A stretch of 64,000 bases of DNA from contig NZ_FOIP01000001.1 of assembly GCF_900105215.1 (NCBI RefSeq), positions 1,944,001-2,008,000 on the forward strand. The letters run 5' to 3'. The translations under genes were made by a program, and so were the position numbers. Source of the DNA: Lacrimispora sphenoides. GTDB taxonomy: Bacteria; Bacillota; Clostridia; Lachnospirales; Lachnospiraceae. Of the stretch, positions 8,848-16,329 are shown piece by piece. Numbering within the stretch: position 1 is the stretch's first letter; every line of letters begins with the position of its first letter. The notes beneath the pieces were generated by a model that made no database searches, had not been told where the DNA came from, and saw only the letters and a list, made by a program, of their open reading frames with translations.

Positions 8848-8863
8848 ATCTGCATCGGCAGAT
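8848..8863. promoter_or_regulatory. Inverted repeat upstream of mgtA leader promoter
   Basis: ATCTGC and GCAGAT arms separated by four bases form a perfect 16-base inverted repeat 14 bases before the -35 box of the mgtA leader promoter. It also lies about 100 bases behind the divergent integrase start. It could be an operator or a recombinase core site; the sequence does not decide. Confidence 0.35.
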
Positions 8864-8877
8864 ATTGGCAAGTATGG

Positions 8878-8906
8878 TTGACTTTTCCTCTAACATCAGA
8901 TAAACT
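8878..8906 (+). promoter_or_regulatory. Sigma-A promoter of the mgtA leader
   Basis: TTGACT (8878-8883), 17-base spacer, TAAACT (8901-8906). It would start RNA near 8913, about 30 bases before the leader reading frame at 8945. Confidence 0.65.
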
Positions 8907-8944
8907 GAAATTAAGAAATAAGATTATGAAAAGGAAGTGAAACA

Positions 8945-9067
8945 ATGGATGGCAATCCTCGAAGTCCGATATGCGGCTTCAACCCCCGGTATGAAAATAA
9001 AAACCAATATACCGGCGCTTTAAGCATGCGCCCGTCCATTGTTGTTGAAACAAATGGGCTTCCTTAG
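8945..9067 (+). CDS. 40-residue leader peptide upstream of mgtA
   Basis: A small reading frame with AGGAAG upstream and an ATG start, ending in Leu-Pro-stop. Five prolines (residues 5, 8, 14, 30, 40) and a near-neutral hydrophilic make-up are visible, with no membrane segment. The stop lies 14 bases before a hairpin with a T-run, and the Mg-ATPase gene follows. Mg-responsive leader peptides (MgtL, proline-rich) and Pro-stop stalling peptides (TnaC) are known elsewhere; this peptide resembles neither in sequence. A role as a regulatory leader is inferred from position only. It could instead be an independent small protein with its own terminator. Confidence 0.55.
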   Translation: MDGNPRSPICGFNPRYENKNQYTGALSMRPSIVVETNGLP

Positions 9068-9081
9068 CTTGTGCTTTTAAC

Positions 9082-9106
9082 GCCGTCTATTGGGACGGCT
9101 TTTTTT
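9082..9106 (+). terminator. Hairpin plus T-run between leader peptide and mgtA
   Basis: A six-base-pair GC-rich stem (9082-9087 with 9094-9099), six-base loop and seven T's. The 3' arm GGACGG (9093-9098) can also pair with CCGTCC at 9032-9037 inside the leader frame, so two exclusive structures can be drawn. That is the layout of an attenuator. Confidence 0.65.
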
Positions 9107-9157
9107 ATTGCTATTTTATTTTCATTGGGGAATCATAATAAAGAAAGGATGATTCCA

Positions 9158-11803
9158 ATGAAATTCATGAGAAAGAAAATAATCAGCACTCAGATCCAGA
9201 AAAACAGAAACGACACGGAAAAAAAGCTCAGAGCATATGCGTTTCTTGAGAAAAAAAATCTCCTGTCATCCCTTTCTGCCTCAATAACAGGCCTTTCCAA
9301 TGAGGAGGCCTTAGAAAGGCAGAATGAATTCGGAGCAAATGTAATCACGGCAGGAAATAAAGATACAACGCTCCACAGGCTTAGAGAGGCAGTTATTAAT
9401 CCCTTTAACGTGATTTTACTTGTCATTGCGGCTGTTAATTATTTTACAGATGTCATTGCTTCCTCAAGGCCTGATTATCTTACTGTTTCCATCATCATTT
9501 TTCTGGTGATTGTCTCAAGTCTGATTGCCTTTGTCCAGAGTCAGCGATCTAGTGCCGCTGCGGAAAAGCTTTCGGAGATGATTTCCAACAAAGCAGATGT
9601 GTGGAGAGACGGAAAACTTACTGAGATCCCCATGGATGAAGTGGTCCCGGGAGACATCGTAAAGCTTTCGGCAGGTCACATGCTTCCGGCAGATGTGCGT
9701 TTCCTGACCACCAAAGACACCTTTTTGGCTCAGGCGGCTCTCACTGGTGAGTCTGCTCCTGTGGAGAAATTCGCAGATGGGGACAATAATCCCGGTGATG
9801 CTTTGACGGATTTAAAAAATATCGGCTTTATGGGCTCTAATGTGGTAAGCGGAAGCGCCACAGCAGTGGTTTTGGAGACCGGTAATAACACGTATTTCGG
9901 TTCCATGGCTCAATCTCTGTCAGGTGACAGAGCCAAGACCAGCTTTGAACGGGGGGTGGAATCTGTCAGCGGGCTTCTGGTCAGAAGGATGCTGGTCATG
10001 ATCCCGGTGGTATTTTTAATTAACGGCATTGCAAAAGGAGACTGGGCCGGGGCCCTTCTTTTTGCCATCAGTATCGCAGTAGGACTAACGCCGGAAATGC
10101 TGCCCATGATTATGACCTCCACCCTGGCAAAGGGAGCGGTTTCCATGTCCAGGCATAAAGTGATCGTCCGCACTCTTGGAGCGATACAGACCTTTGGGGA
10201 GATGGATGTGCTCTGCACCGATAAGACAGGAACCCTTACCGAAGATAAGGTGGTTCTGGAAAGATACATGAATCTAAAAGGGGATGTGGATACCAGGATC
10301 CTGCGTCATGCTTACTTAAACAGCTATTATCAAACTGGCCTTAAGAACCTTATTGATCTGGCGATCATAAACCGTGCAGAGCAGAACGGACTGGAGTCTG
10401 TTTTAAGTTCTTACAGCCGCATTGATGAAATTCCTTTTGATTTTACGCGGCGCCGGATGAGCGTGGTTTTGACCGACCAAAAGGGAAAACTCCAGCTGAT
10501 CACAAAGGGAGCGGTGGAAGAAATCCTGGAGATCTCATCCTTTGTGGAGATGAACGGGAGCGTTTTGCCAATGGATGAGGAAACCCGGCGCATCGCCTTG
10601 GCGACCTATGAAAAGTATAATAACGATGGTCTTCGGATCATTGCTGTTGCCCAGAAGAACGAGGTTCCTGGCATAGGGGTATTCAGCGTGGACGATGAGC
10701 AGGATATGGTTTTAATAGGCTTTATCGGCTTTCTTGACCCGCCAAAGGAGAGTGCAGGCACCGCAATTGCCGCCCTTTACGACCATGGGGTGAGAACGGT
10801 CGTCCTCACCGGAGACAGCGAGGGCGTGGCAGCAAAGGTATGCAGCAAAGTGGGCGTTGATGCCTCCAACATGATGACAGGCCGGGATGTGGAGCGGATG
10901 AATGACAAAGAGCTTTTACATGCAGTAGGCATATGTAATTTATTTGCAAAGTTATCACCCTCCCAGAAGGAACGGGTAGTAAAAGCATTCCAGAGTGCAG
11001 GCCATACGGTAGGGTATATGGGAGACGGCATTAATGATGCGCCGCCCCTGCACCAGGCCGATGTGGGGATTTCCATTGACAGCGCCGTGGATATTGCCAA
11101 GGAAACCGCCGATATCATTCTTCTGGAAAAGGATCTGATGGTCTTGGAGGAAGGCGTCATAGAAGGACGCCGCACGTTTGGAAATATCATCAAATACATT
11201 AAGATGGCGGCAAGCGGCAATTTCGGAAACATGATATCCGTTATCGCTGCCAGTCTGCTCCTGCCGTTTCTTCCTATGCTGCCGGTGCAGATATTGACTC
11301 AGAACCTGCTGTGCGATTTTTCCCAGATGGGCATACCCTTTGATGATGTGGATAAGGAATATCTAAAAAAGCCCCATAAATGGGAAACTAAGTCCATCAA
11401 ATCCTTTATGACCTTTTTTGGTCCTCTTAGCTCAATTTTTGATATCTTGTGCTATGCCGTTATATGGTGGGTTATTGGCGCCAATAAAGTGGAGCTTTCC
11501 CCGCTCTTTCATTGCGGCTGGTTTGTATTCGGAACCATATCACAGGTACTGGTCATCCACCTGATCCGTACTGAGAAACTGCCCTTTGTGCAAAGCAGGC
11601 CTTCCATGCCCCTGTTCCTTTCAACATTTATTATTGCGGTCCTTGCACTGGTCATTGGATTTACAGATCTTTCCGTAGGCCTTGATATGTACCGCCTGCC
11701 GGTACAGTTTGTTCCATGGCTTGCTTTGATTCTGATCGGCTATCTTGCAGCCGTGCAGATGATGAAAAAGGTATATATTCAACGATATAAGGAATGGATG
11801 TAA
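9158..11803 (+). CDS. mgtA: Magnesium-importing P-type ATPase (MgtA/MgtB type)
   Basis: An 881-residue P3B-type ATPase that brings Mg2+ into the cell using ATP. It has the cation-ATPase N-terminal domain, an actuator domain with Thr-Gly-Glu-Ser, the class-specific Thr-Pro-Glu-Met-Leu-Pro-Met motif in membrane helix 4 (near residue 311), the phosphorylation site Asp-Lys-Thr-Gly-Thr (Asp near 354), and a Gly-Asp-Gly-Ile-Asn-Asp hinge. C-terminal helices with Gln-Asn-Leu-Leu-Cys-Asp-Phe are typical of MgtA/B. I chose the ATG at 9158 because GAAAGG lies nine bases upstream; upstream in-frame starts would overlap the hairpin. Expression is probably controlled by the preceding leader. It is convergent with an MntR-like gene. 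Confidence 0.92.
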   Translation: MKFMRKKIISTQIQKNRNDTEKKLRAYAFLEKKNLLSSLSASITGLSNEEALERQNEFGANVITAGNKDTTLHRLREAVINPFNVILLVIAAVNYFTDVIASSRPDYLTVSIIIFLVIVSSLIAFVQSQRSSAAAEKLSEMISNKADVWRDGKLTEIPMDEVVPGDIVKLSAGHMLPADVRFLTTKDTFLAQAALTGESAPVEKFADGDNNPGDALTDLKNIGFMGSNVVSGSATAVVLETGNNTYFGSMAQSLSGDRAKTSFERGVESVSGLLVRRMLVMIPVVFLINGIAKGDWAGALLFAISIAVGLTPEMLPMIMTSTLAKGAVSMSRHKVIVRTLGAIQTFGEMDVLCTDKTGTLTEDKVVLERYMNLKGDVDTRILRHAYLNSYYQTGLKNLIDLAIINRAEQNGLESVLSSYSRIDEIPFDFTRRRMSVVLTDQKGKLQLITKGAVEEILEISSFVEMNGSVLPMDEETRRIALATYEKYNNDGLRIIAVAQKNEVPGIGVFSVDDEQDMVLIGFIGFLDPPKESAGTAIAALYDHGVRTVVLTGDSEGVAAKVCSKVGVDASNMMTGRDVERMNDKELLHAVGICNLFAKLSPSQKERVVKAFQSAGHTVGYMGDGINDAPPLHQADVGISIDSAVDIAKETADIILLEKDLMVLEEGVIEGRRTFGNIIKYIKMAASGNFGNMISVIAASLLLPFLPMLPVQILTQNLLCDFSQMGIPFDDVDKEYLKKPHKWETKSIKSFMTFFGPLSSIFDILCYAVIWWVIGANKVELSPLFHCGWFVFGTISQVLVIHLIRTEKLPFVQSRPSMPLFLSTFIIAVLALVIGFTDLSVGLDMYRLPVQFVPWLALILIGYLAAVQMMKKVYIQRYKEWM

Positions 11804-11820
11804 CGATCCTCCAATCATAG

Positions 11821-11857
11821 AAAGAGCAGCCGGCTTATTTTGGCCTGACTGCTCTTT
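11821..11857. terminator. Bidirectional terminator between mgtA and mntR-like gene
   Basis: A nine-base-pair stem (11821-11829 with 11849-11857) flanked by A's on the left and T's on the right, placed between two convergent stops. Confidence 0.85.
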
Positions 11858-11869
11858 TTGCTTTCTTTT

Positions 11870-12244
11870 TTATACTTCTCCTTCACCATTCACGTGAGCT
11901 TTAATGGCTGCAAAGCTTTCCGCGCTTATTACGTGCTCGACCCGGCAGGCATCCTCCAGTGCGGTCTTAGGAGTCACCCCAAGGGCAATCAGCCACTCCG
12001 AAAGCAAGGTGTGGCGTTCGTATATCTTTTCTGCGATTTCAAGACCTTTTTCCTGCAATGTGATGTGACCGTTTTCGTCTATCCCGATGTACCCGTTTTC
12101 CCGGAGATTTTTCATTGCCACGCTGACGCTTGGTTTGGAAAAGTCCAGTTCTTCGGCAATGTCTATGGAGCGCACATAGCCGTTGCGCTTCTTAAGCATC
12201 AGGATCGTTTCCAGATAATTTTCTGCAGATTCCTGTATCCTCAT
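11870..12244 (-). CDS. MntR/DtxR-family metal-dependent transcription regulator
   Basis: A 124-residue winged-helix protein with the DtxR/MntR opening Glu-Ser-Ala-Glu-Asn-Tyr-Leu-Glu-Thr-Ile. The recognition helix contains Ser-Lys-Pro-Ser-Val-Ser. A short dimerisation domain ends Glu-Asp-Ala-Cys-Arg-Val-Glu-His-Val-Ile-Ser, which carries the metal-binding Glu, Cys and His side chains. It lacks the SH3-like third domain, so it belongs to the short MntR-like group. Family members repress or activate metal transporters in response to Mn2+ or Fe2+. No manganese transporter is adjacent; the neighbour is mgtA, but convergent placement does not prove control. The ribosome site GAGGGTG is 5-8 bases before the ATG. 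Confidence 0.85.
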   Translation of the reverse strand: MRIQESAENYLETILMLKKRNGYVRSIDIAEELDFSKPSVSVAMKNLRENGYIGIDENGHITLQEKGLEIAEKIYERHTLLSEWLIALGVTPKTALEDACRVEHVISAESFAAIKAHVNGEGEV

Positions 12245-12386
12245 ATCATCACCCTCTTTCCTGCTTTCATTGGATATTCCTTTATTTTAACATGGACCGG
12301 CACAACTTTTCAAGATGACTTCTCCTTATATTATTTTGTTACCTGATTATTTCGGTTACAAAAAAACCATGTTACCATTTTTTTTG

Positions 12387-12415
12387 TTGAAATATGTCAA
12401 AATTTTTATTATAAT
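12387..12415 (+). promoter_or_regulatory. Sigma-A promoter of the V4R-GGDEF operon
   Basis: TTGAAA (12387-12392), 17-base spacer, TATAAT (12410-12415), about 80 bases before the first gene. Matches the consensus closely. Confidence 0.7.
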
Positions 12416-12498
12416 GTATTATGGTTGACTTTATCATTTTGCAGATGCCTTAAGGCGAAGCAATCGGGCTATGCAGACAAAGATATGGGGGGAGGCAT

Positions 12499-13044
12499 AT
12501 GTTCAATGTTTTTCATATAGGAGAAGAGAAGGATTTTTCCTGGAGTATGATAGGGAATATAGCAGAAGGGAGAAGGAATCTGGGGGAAGGGATGCCAGTC
12601 ATGATGTACCGGCTGTTCCAGTATTCCTTAAGAAGCGAATTATCACGGAGATTCAGTGAAGATATGGCAAAAGAGCTTTTCCGAAAGGCAGGAGAGCTTT
12701 CCGGAAGAGAATTTGCTTTACATATGCTTGATTTAACTCTTCCTCTCAATGACTTTCTGGCGTCCCTGCAAAACAGCCTGGAGGTACATAAGATAGGCAT
12801 TCTACGAATTGAAAAGTTTGATCCCCACACTGGAGATGTGGTCCTGACTGTTGGGGAAGACCTGGATTGTTCCGGACTCCCTGTAACGGGAGATCAAGTG
12901 TGTAATTATGACGAAGGATTTCTTTCCGGCGTTTTAAAGGAATACACGGGAAAGGATTATCTTGTAAAAGAGGTTGATTGCTGGGCCAGCGGAGCACGTG
13001 TATGCAGATTTGAGGCTAATGTCGATCAACAGGCGAAGGTGTAG
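12499..13044 (+). CDS. V4R (4-vinyl reductase) domain protein
   Basis: A 181-residue soluble protein whose C-terminal half (about 95-178) is a V4R domain, the small-molecule-binding fold of BchJ and of the sensor part of XylR/DmpR-type regulators. It contains the typical Asp-Cys-Trp-Ala-Ser-Gly-Ala-Arg-Val-Cys strand near residues 160-170, with two Cys. The N-terminal 90 residues are helical with no named domain. No enzyme active site can be read. It starts after a strong GGGGGGAGG. Only three bases separate it from the next gene, a diguanylate cyclase without a membrane anchor, so it probably works as its sensor or partner. Ligand unknown. Confidence 0.75.
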   Translation: MFNVFHIGEEKDFSWSMIGNIAEGRRNLGEGMPVMMYRLFQYSLRSELSRRFSEDMAKELFRKAGELSGREFALHMLDLTLPLNDFLASLQNSLEVHKIGILRIEKFDPHTGDVVLTVGEDLDCSGLPVTGDQVCNYDEGFLSGVLKEYTGKDYLVKEVDCWASGARVCRFEANVDQQAKV

Positions 13045-13047
13045 TGG

Positions 13048-14280
13048 ATGACAGAAAAAGATGCGTCTGTACTTTTGGAGCAGATTCGCAATATCATTTT
13101 AAATAAGCCGGTTTTCGGGGAGCTGGAGGAGAAGGCACAGGTATATTCAGATCTGGAGCAGGCAGTTTTCTATCTTTCTCACTGTCTTATGGAATCCAAT
13201 GAGCTTCTTAAGAACCTGGCGGAAGGGAACTTAAATGTTCCTCTGCCTGATCGCCACAATTTTCAGGCAGGTGAATTAAAACAGCTTCATGCTGCTTTAA
13301 AGCATCTGGAGTGGCAGACCGAACAGGTGATCAAGGGAGATTATAAGCAGCGGGTGAATTTCATGGGGGATTTTTCCCAGGCATTTAATGAAATGGTAGT
13401 CCAGCTGGAAATAAGGGAAAATGAGTTGAAAGAGCAGGCAGATAAGATCAAAAGGTTTAATAGGCTGCTGATATTCATTATGGACAGTCTGAAGGAATGG
13501 GTTGTTGTTATAGAAGAAGAGAACGGGACGGTATTATATACCAATGATTCAGCCAGAAAGAGGTTTTATGACCCCGGAACAAGGCAATTTGCCTGCGGGG
13601 GAGAAGATTGTCCCTTAATGGCCCGCTTAAAGTCCCATACCGGCCTGGAACAGGAATTGCGGTATGAATTCAAATGCTCCCGCAATAAGACCTTCCAGGT
13701 AAGGTCCTATTCTTTGTTATGGGAGGAGAAAAAAGCGGTGGTCCATCTCATGACGGATGTTACATATCAGAGGGAAAATGAAGCCTTCTTAGAGGTCATG
13801 GCCTATAAGGATGAACTGACCGGGCTGGATAACCGGCGCAGCGGCCTGCGTACCATTGACTCTTGTATTCAAAAGGGCATTCCTTTTTCCCTTTGCATGA
13901 TTGATATGGACGGGCTTAAAAATATCAATGACCTGTACGGGCATTTATATGGAGATGAATATATAAAGTCTGTTTCGCAAGTGCTGAAGGACTCTGCCCG
14001 GGATATAGACATTACATGCCGGTTCGGAGGCGATGAGTTTATCATGCTGTTTAGGGGGTGCGATGAACAGACGGCAGAGGAGAGGATGGACCTGATCGAT
14101 AAGAAGCTGTCTGAACTTGCGGAGGTTTATCCGATGTCCATCAGCTATGGAGTGGTTTATGTTGAAGAGGGGGCGGAACTGTCTCCGGAAGCCGCTTTAA
14201 ATATAGCAGATGAAAGAATGTACCGCTTTAAAAGGCAGCGAAAGAAGAAAAATAACGGGTTAGGCAGCAAAGGAATTTAG
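13048..14280 (+). CDS. Soluble diguanylate cyclase with HAMP-like/PAS region and GGDEF domain
   Basis: A 410-residue cytoplasmic enzyme predicted to make cyclic di-GMP. No membrane helix is seen. Residues about 50-130 look like a HAMP-like/coiled-coil linker (Leu-Ala-Glu-Gly-Asn-Leu-Asn-Val). A PAS-like domain spans about 135-235 with a Cys-Gly-Gly-Glu-Asp-Cys motif that could bind metal or sense redox. The GGDEF domain follows, with its signature starting near residue 327. An RxxD inhibition site (Arg-Asp-Ile-Asp) stands five residues before it. The start has AAGGTG six bases upstream, and the ATG nearly abuts the V4R gene. The two genes form an operon in which V4R binding may tune cyclase activity; that link is inferred. 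Confidence 0.85.
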   Translation: MTEKDASVLLEQIRNIILNKPVFGELEEKAQVYSDLEQAVFYLSHCLMESNELLKNLAEGNLNVPLPDRHNFQAGELKQLHAALKHLEWQTEQVIKGDYKQRVNFMGDFSQAFNEMVVQLEIRENELKEQADKIKRFNRLLIFIMDSLKEWVVVIEEENGTVLYTNDSARKRFYDPGTRQFACGGEDCPLMARLKSHTGLEQELRYEFKCSRNKTFQVRSYSLLWEEKKAVVHLMTDVTYQRENEAFLEVMAYKDELTGLDNRRSGLRTIDSCIQKGIPFSLCMIDMDGLKNINDLYGHLYGDEYIKSVSQVLKDSARDIDITCRFGGDEFIMLFRGCDEQTAEERMDLIDKKLSELAEVYPMSISYGVVYVEEGAELSPEAALNIADERMYRFKRQRKKKNNGLGSKGI

Positions 14281-14295
14281 AAAGCTCAACTTTTC

Positions 14296-14324
14296 TTGTG
14301 TTTTTTATGATTTTACATTATAAT
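14296..14324 (+). promoter_or_regulatory. Promoter of the methyltransferase pair
   Basis: TTGTGT (14296-14301), 17-base spacer, TATAAT (14319-14324), starting RNA near 14331 and leaving a leader of about 30 bases. Confidence 0.65.
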
Positions 14325-14361
14325 GATAGGCAGGTTAAAACGAAATAGGAGCAAGAAAAGA

Positions 14362-15411
14362 ATGAGATTTATTGGAAGCAAGACATTGCTGCTGGACCAG
14401 ATTAAGCATGTGATTGATGAAAAGGCGCCGGGAGCGGAGAGCTTTTGTGATATATTTTCTGGAACCGCAGCGGTTGCCAGATATTTTAAACAGTGGTACC
14501 AGGTCTGTTCCAATGACCTGCTGTACTTTTCCTATGTGCTGCAAAGGGCTACCGTTGAGAATGACAGTGTGCCGGAATTTACCCGTTTGCAGGAAGAAAC
14601 CGGGATCATGGATCCGGTAGATTATTTTAACGGCAGGGAAAAAAAGGATTTAGAAGAGCTGCCAAAGGAGCGCCGGTTTTTTCAAAATACCTATGCTCCC
14701 ACAGGCGGCCGCATGTATTTAAATGACGAGAATGCTCTGCGCATTGACTTTGCCAGATGCACCGTGGAAGACTGGAAGGCTGCCGGACTGCTTAGTGAGG
14801 ACGAGTATTATTATCTGGTCGCCTGCATTGTGGAGGGGATCCCTTTTGTTTCCAATACCTCAGGAACCTATGGTGCATTCCATAAAGCCTGGGAGAGGCG
14901 AAGCTACAAGCGGTATGAGCTGTATCAGCTGGGTGTGACACACAATGGAAAGCAGAACCGCTCTTTTAATGAAAACGGAGTGGATCTTTTAACACGCCTT
15001 AAGGGGGACATCCTCTATATTGATCCTCCCTATAATGCGCGCCAGTATCTTTCCAATTACCATGTCCTTGAGACAGCTGCCAGATATGATTATCCTATGG
15101 TTCGGGGAGTCACCGGGCAGCGGCCTGACGAAGGGCAGAAATCGGAGTTCTGTATGAAGAATAAGGTGGTTCCGGCGTTTGAGGAATTGCTTAAGAATGC
15201 GCAGTTTAAGCATATTATCTTAAGCTACAGCACGGACGGGCTTATGACGGTAGATGAAATTGAGAAGGCCATGAAAAAGTACGGGAAGCCGGAAACCTTC
15301 CAGATCTATGAGATCCCATACCGGAGATATAAGAGCCGGAAGGTGAAGGAAACAGAACGGTTACGGGAGCTTTTGTTCTATATGGAAAAGCAGGTGCCGC
15401 CATGTACATAA
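14362..15411 (+). CDS. D12-class adenine-specific DNA methyltransferase 1
   Basis: A 349-residue N6-adenine methyltransferase of the Dam/M.FokI-like alpha class. It opens with Arg-Phe-Ile-Gly-Ser-Lys. The SAM-binding motif Asp-Ile-Phe-Ser-Gly-Thr-Ala-Ala-Val begins at residue 30, and the catalytic Asp-Pro-Pro-Tyr is at 221-224. Between them lies a large target-recognition region with a Thr-Tyr-Gly-Ala-Phe stretch. I chose the ATG at 14362, with AGGAG ten bases upstream, over one at 14323. It overlaps the next methyltransferase by 10 bases. No restriction endonuclease gene is visible nearby. The recognition sequence cannot be read from the protein. Confidence 0.85.
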   Translation: MRFIGSKTLLLDQIKHVIDEKAPGAESFCDIFSGTAAVARYFKQWYQVCSNDLLYFSYVLQRATVENDSVPEFTRLQEETGIMDPVDYFNGREKKDLEELPKERRFFQNTYAPTGGRMYLNDENALRIDFARCTVEDWKAAGLLSEDEYYYLVACIVEGIPFVSNTSGTYGAFHKAWERRSYKRYELYQLGVTHNGKQNRSFNENGVDLLTRLKGDILYIDPPYNARQYLSNYHVLETAARYDYPMVRGVTGQRPDEGQKSEFCMKNKVVPAFEELLKNAQFKHIILSYSTDGLMTVDEIEKAMKKYGKPETFQIYEIPYRRYKSRKVKETERLRELLFYMEKQVPPCT

Positions 15412-16250
15412 AAAGTCCTCTAAACTATACTGGGGGGAAATTTAAGATCCTGGAACCCATTTTCGAGGCGTTTCCAAAGAATATCCGCACATTTGTGGAT
15501 GTCTTTGCCGGGGGCTTCAACGTAGGGATCAACGTGGATGCCAGGCAGATCGTCTGCAATGACCAGATCATGTATCTCATCGAACTGTACCAGATGTTCC
15601 GTTCCACTGACATTAAGGAAATTCTGGAGAGGATTCAGGGCCTGATCTCAAAATATGAACTGACACAGCAGAACAGGGAAGGATATTATGCTCTTCGGTC
15701 AGACTATAACAAAACGAAGGATTTAACGGAGCTGTTTGTCCTGGCCTGCTATGCGTTTAACCATCAGATTCGCTTTAATAACAGTCATGAATTCAATTCA
15801 CCTTTTGGAAGGAACAGAAGCTCCTTTAATGGTAACATTGAAAAGAATTTAACGGAGTTCTGCCAGGCTCTTCACGAGAAAAACATTGAGTTTTCAAACC
15901 TGGACTTTATGGAACTGGATTATACTGGCCTGGGGCCGGAAGACCTGGTTTACTGCGATCCGCCTTATCTGATCTCAACGGGGAATTATAACGATGGGAA
16001 CCGGGGATTCAAGGACTGGAAGGAACGGGAGGAGCAGGCGCTTTTAGAGCTTTTGGACCGTCTTCATAAACAAGGTACCCGGTTTGCCCTGTCCAATGTT
16101 CTTTATCATAAGGGATTGTCCAATGACCTTCTCATTGAGTGGAGCAAGGGGTATCAGGTTCATTATATTGATCATACCTATTCCAACTGCAGCTATCAGT
16201 TTAAAGAGCGGGATGCGGTTACGGTAGAAGTGCTGATCACCAATTATTAA
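15402..16250 (+). CDS. D12-class adenine-specific DNA methyltransferase 2
   Basis: A 282-residue N6-adenine methyltransferase of the DpnM/Dam type. It has the opening Ser-Pro-Leu-Asn-Tyr-Thr-Gly-Gly-Lys, the SAM motif Val-Phe-Ala-Gly-Gly-Phe-Asn-Val-Gly near residue 34 and the catalytic Asp-Pro-Pro-Tyr at 186-189. Length is normal for the class. The ATG overlaps the end of methyltransferase 1, with AGGTG five bases upstream, so translation is coupled. Two different D12 enzymes side by side are a known arrangement for methylating the two strands of an asymmetric site in type IIS systems, but the endonuclease normally beside them is absent here. They could be a solitary epigenetic pair or the remains of a restriction system. 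Confidence 0.87.
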   Translation: MYIKSPLNYTGGKFKILEPIFEAFPKNIRTFVDVFAGGFNVGINVDARQIVCNDQIMYLIELYQMFRSTDIKEILERIQGLISKYELTQQNREGYYALRSDYNKTKDLTELFVLACYAFNHQIRFNNSHEFNSPFGRNRSSFNGNIEKNLTEFCQALHEKNIEFSNLDFMELDYTGLGPEDLVYCDPPYLISTGNYNDGNRGFKDWKEREEQALLELLDRLHKQGTRFALSNVLYHKGLSNDLLIEWSKGYQVHYIDHTYSNCSYQFKERDAVTVEVLITNY

Positions 16251-16289
16251 TTAAGACAATATGTTAAGACAAATTAATTATATATGTTT

Positions 16290-16320
16290 AAGGGAAGTCG
16301 TTATAAGACTTCCCTTTATT
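16290..16320. terminator. Terminator after methyltransferase pair
   Basis: A ten-base-pair perfect stem (16290-16299 with 16307-16316) followed by a weak T-rich run. It lies between convergent genes, so it may serve both. Confidence 0.7.
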
Positions 16321-16329
16321 TGGCATGTT

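Noticed and set aside
11858..12346. 162-codon plus-strand frame over the mntR-like gene
   Set aside because: Antisense shadow; the minus-strand protein is a clear MntR/DtxR homologue.
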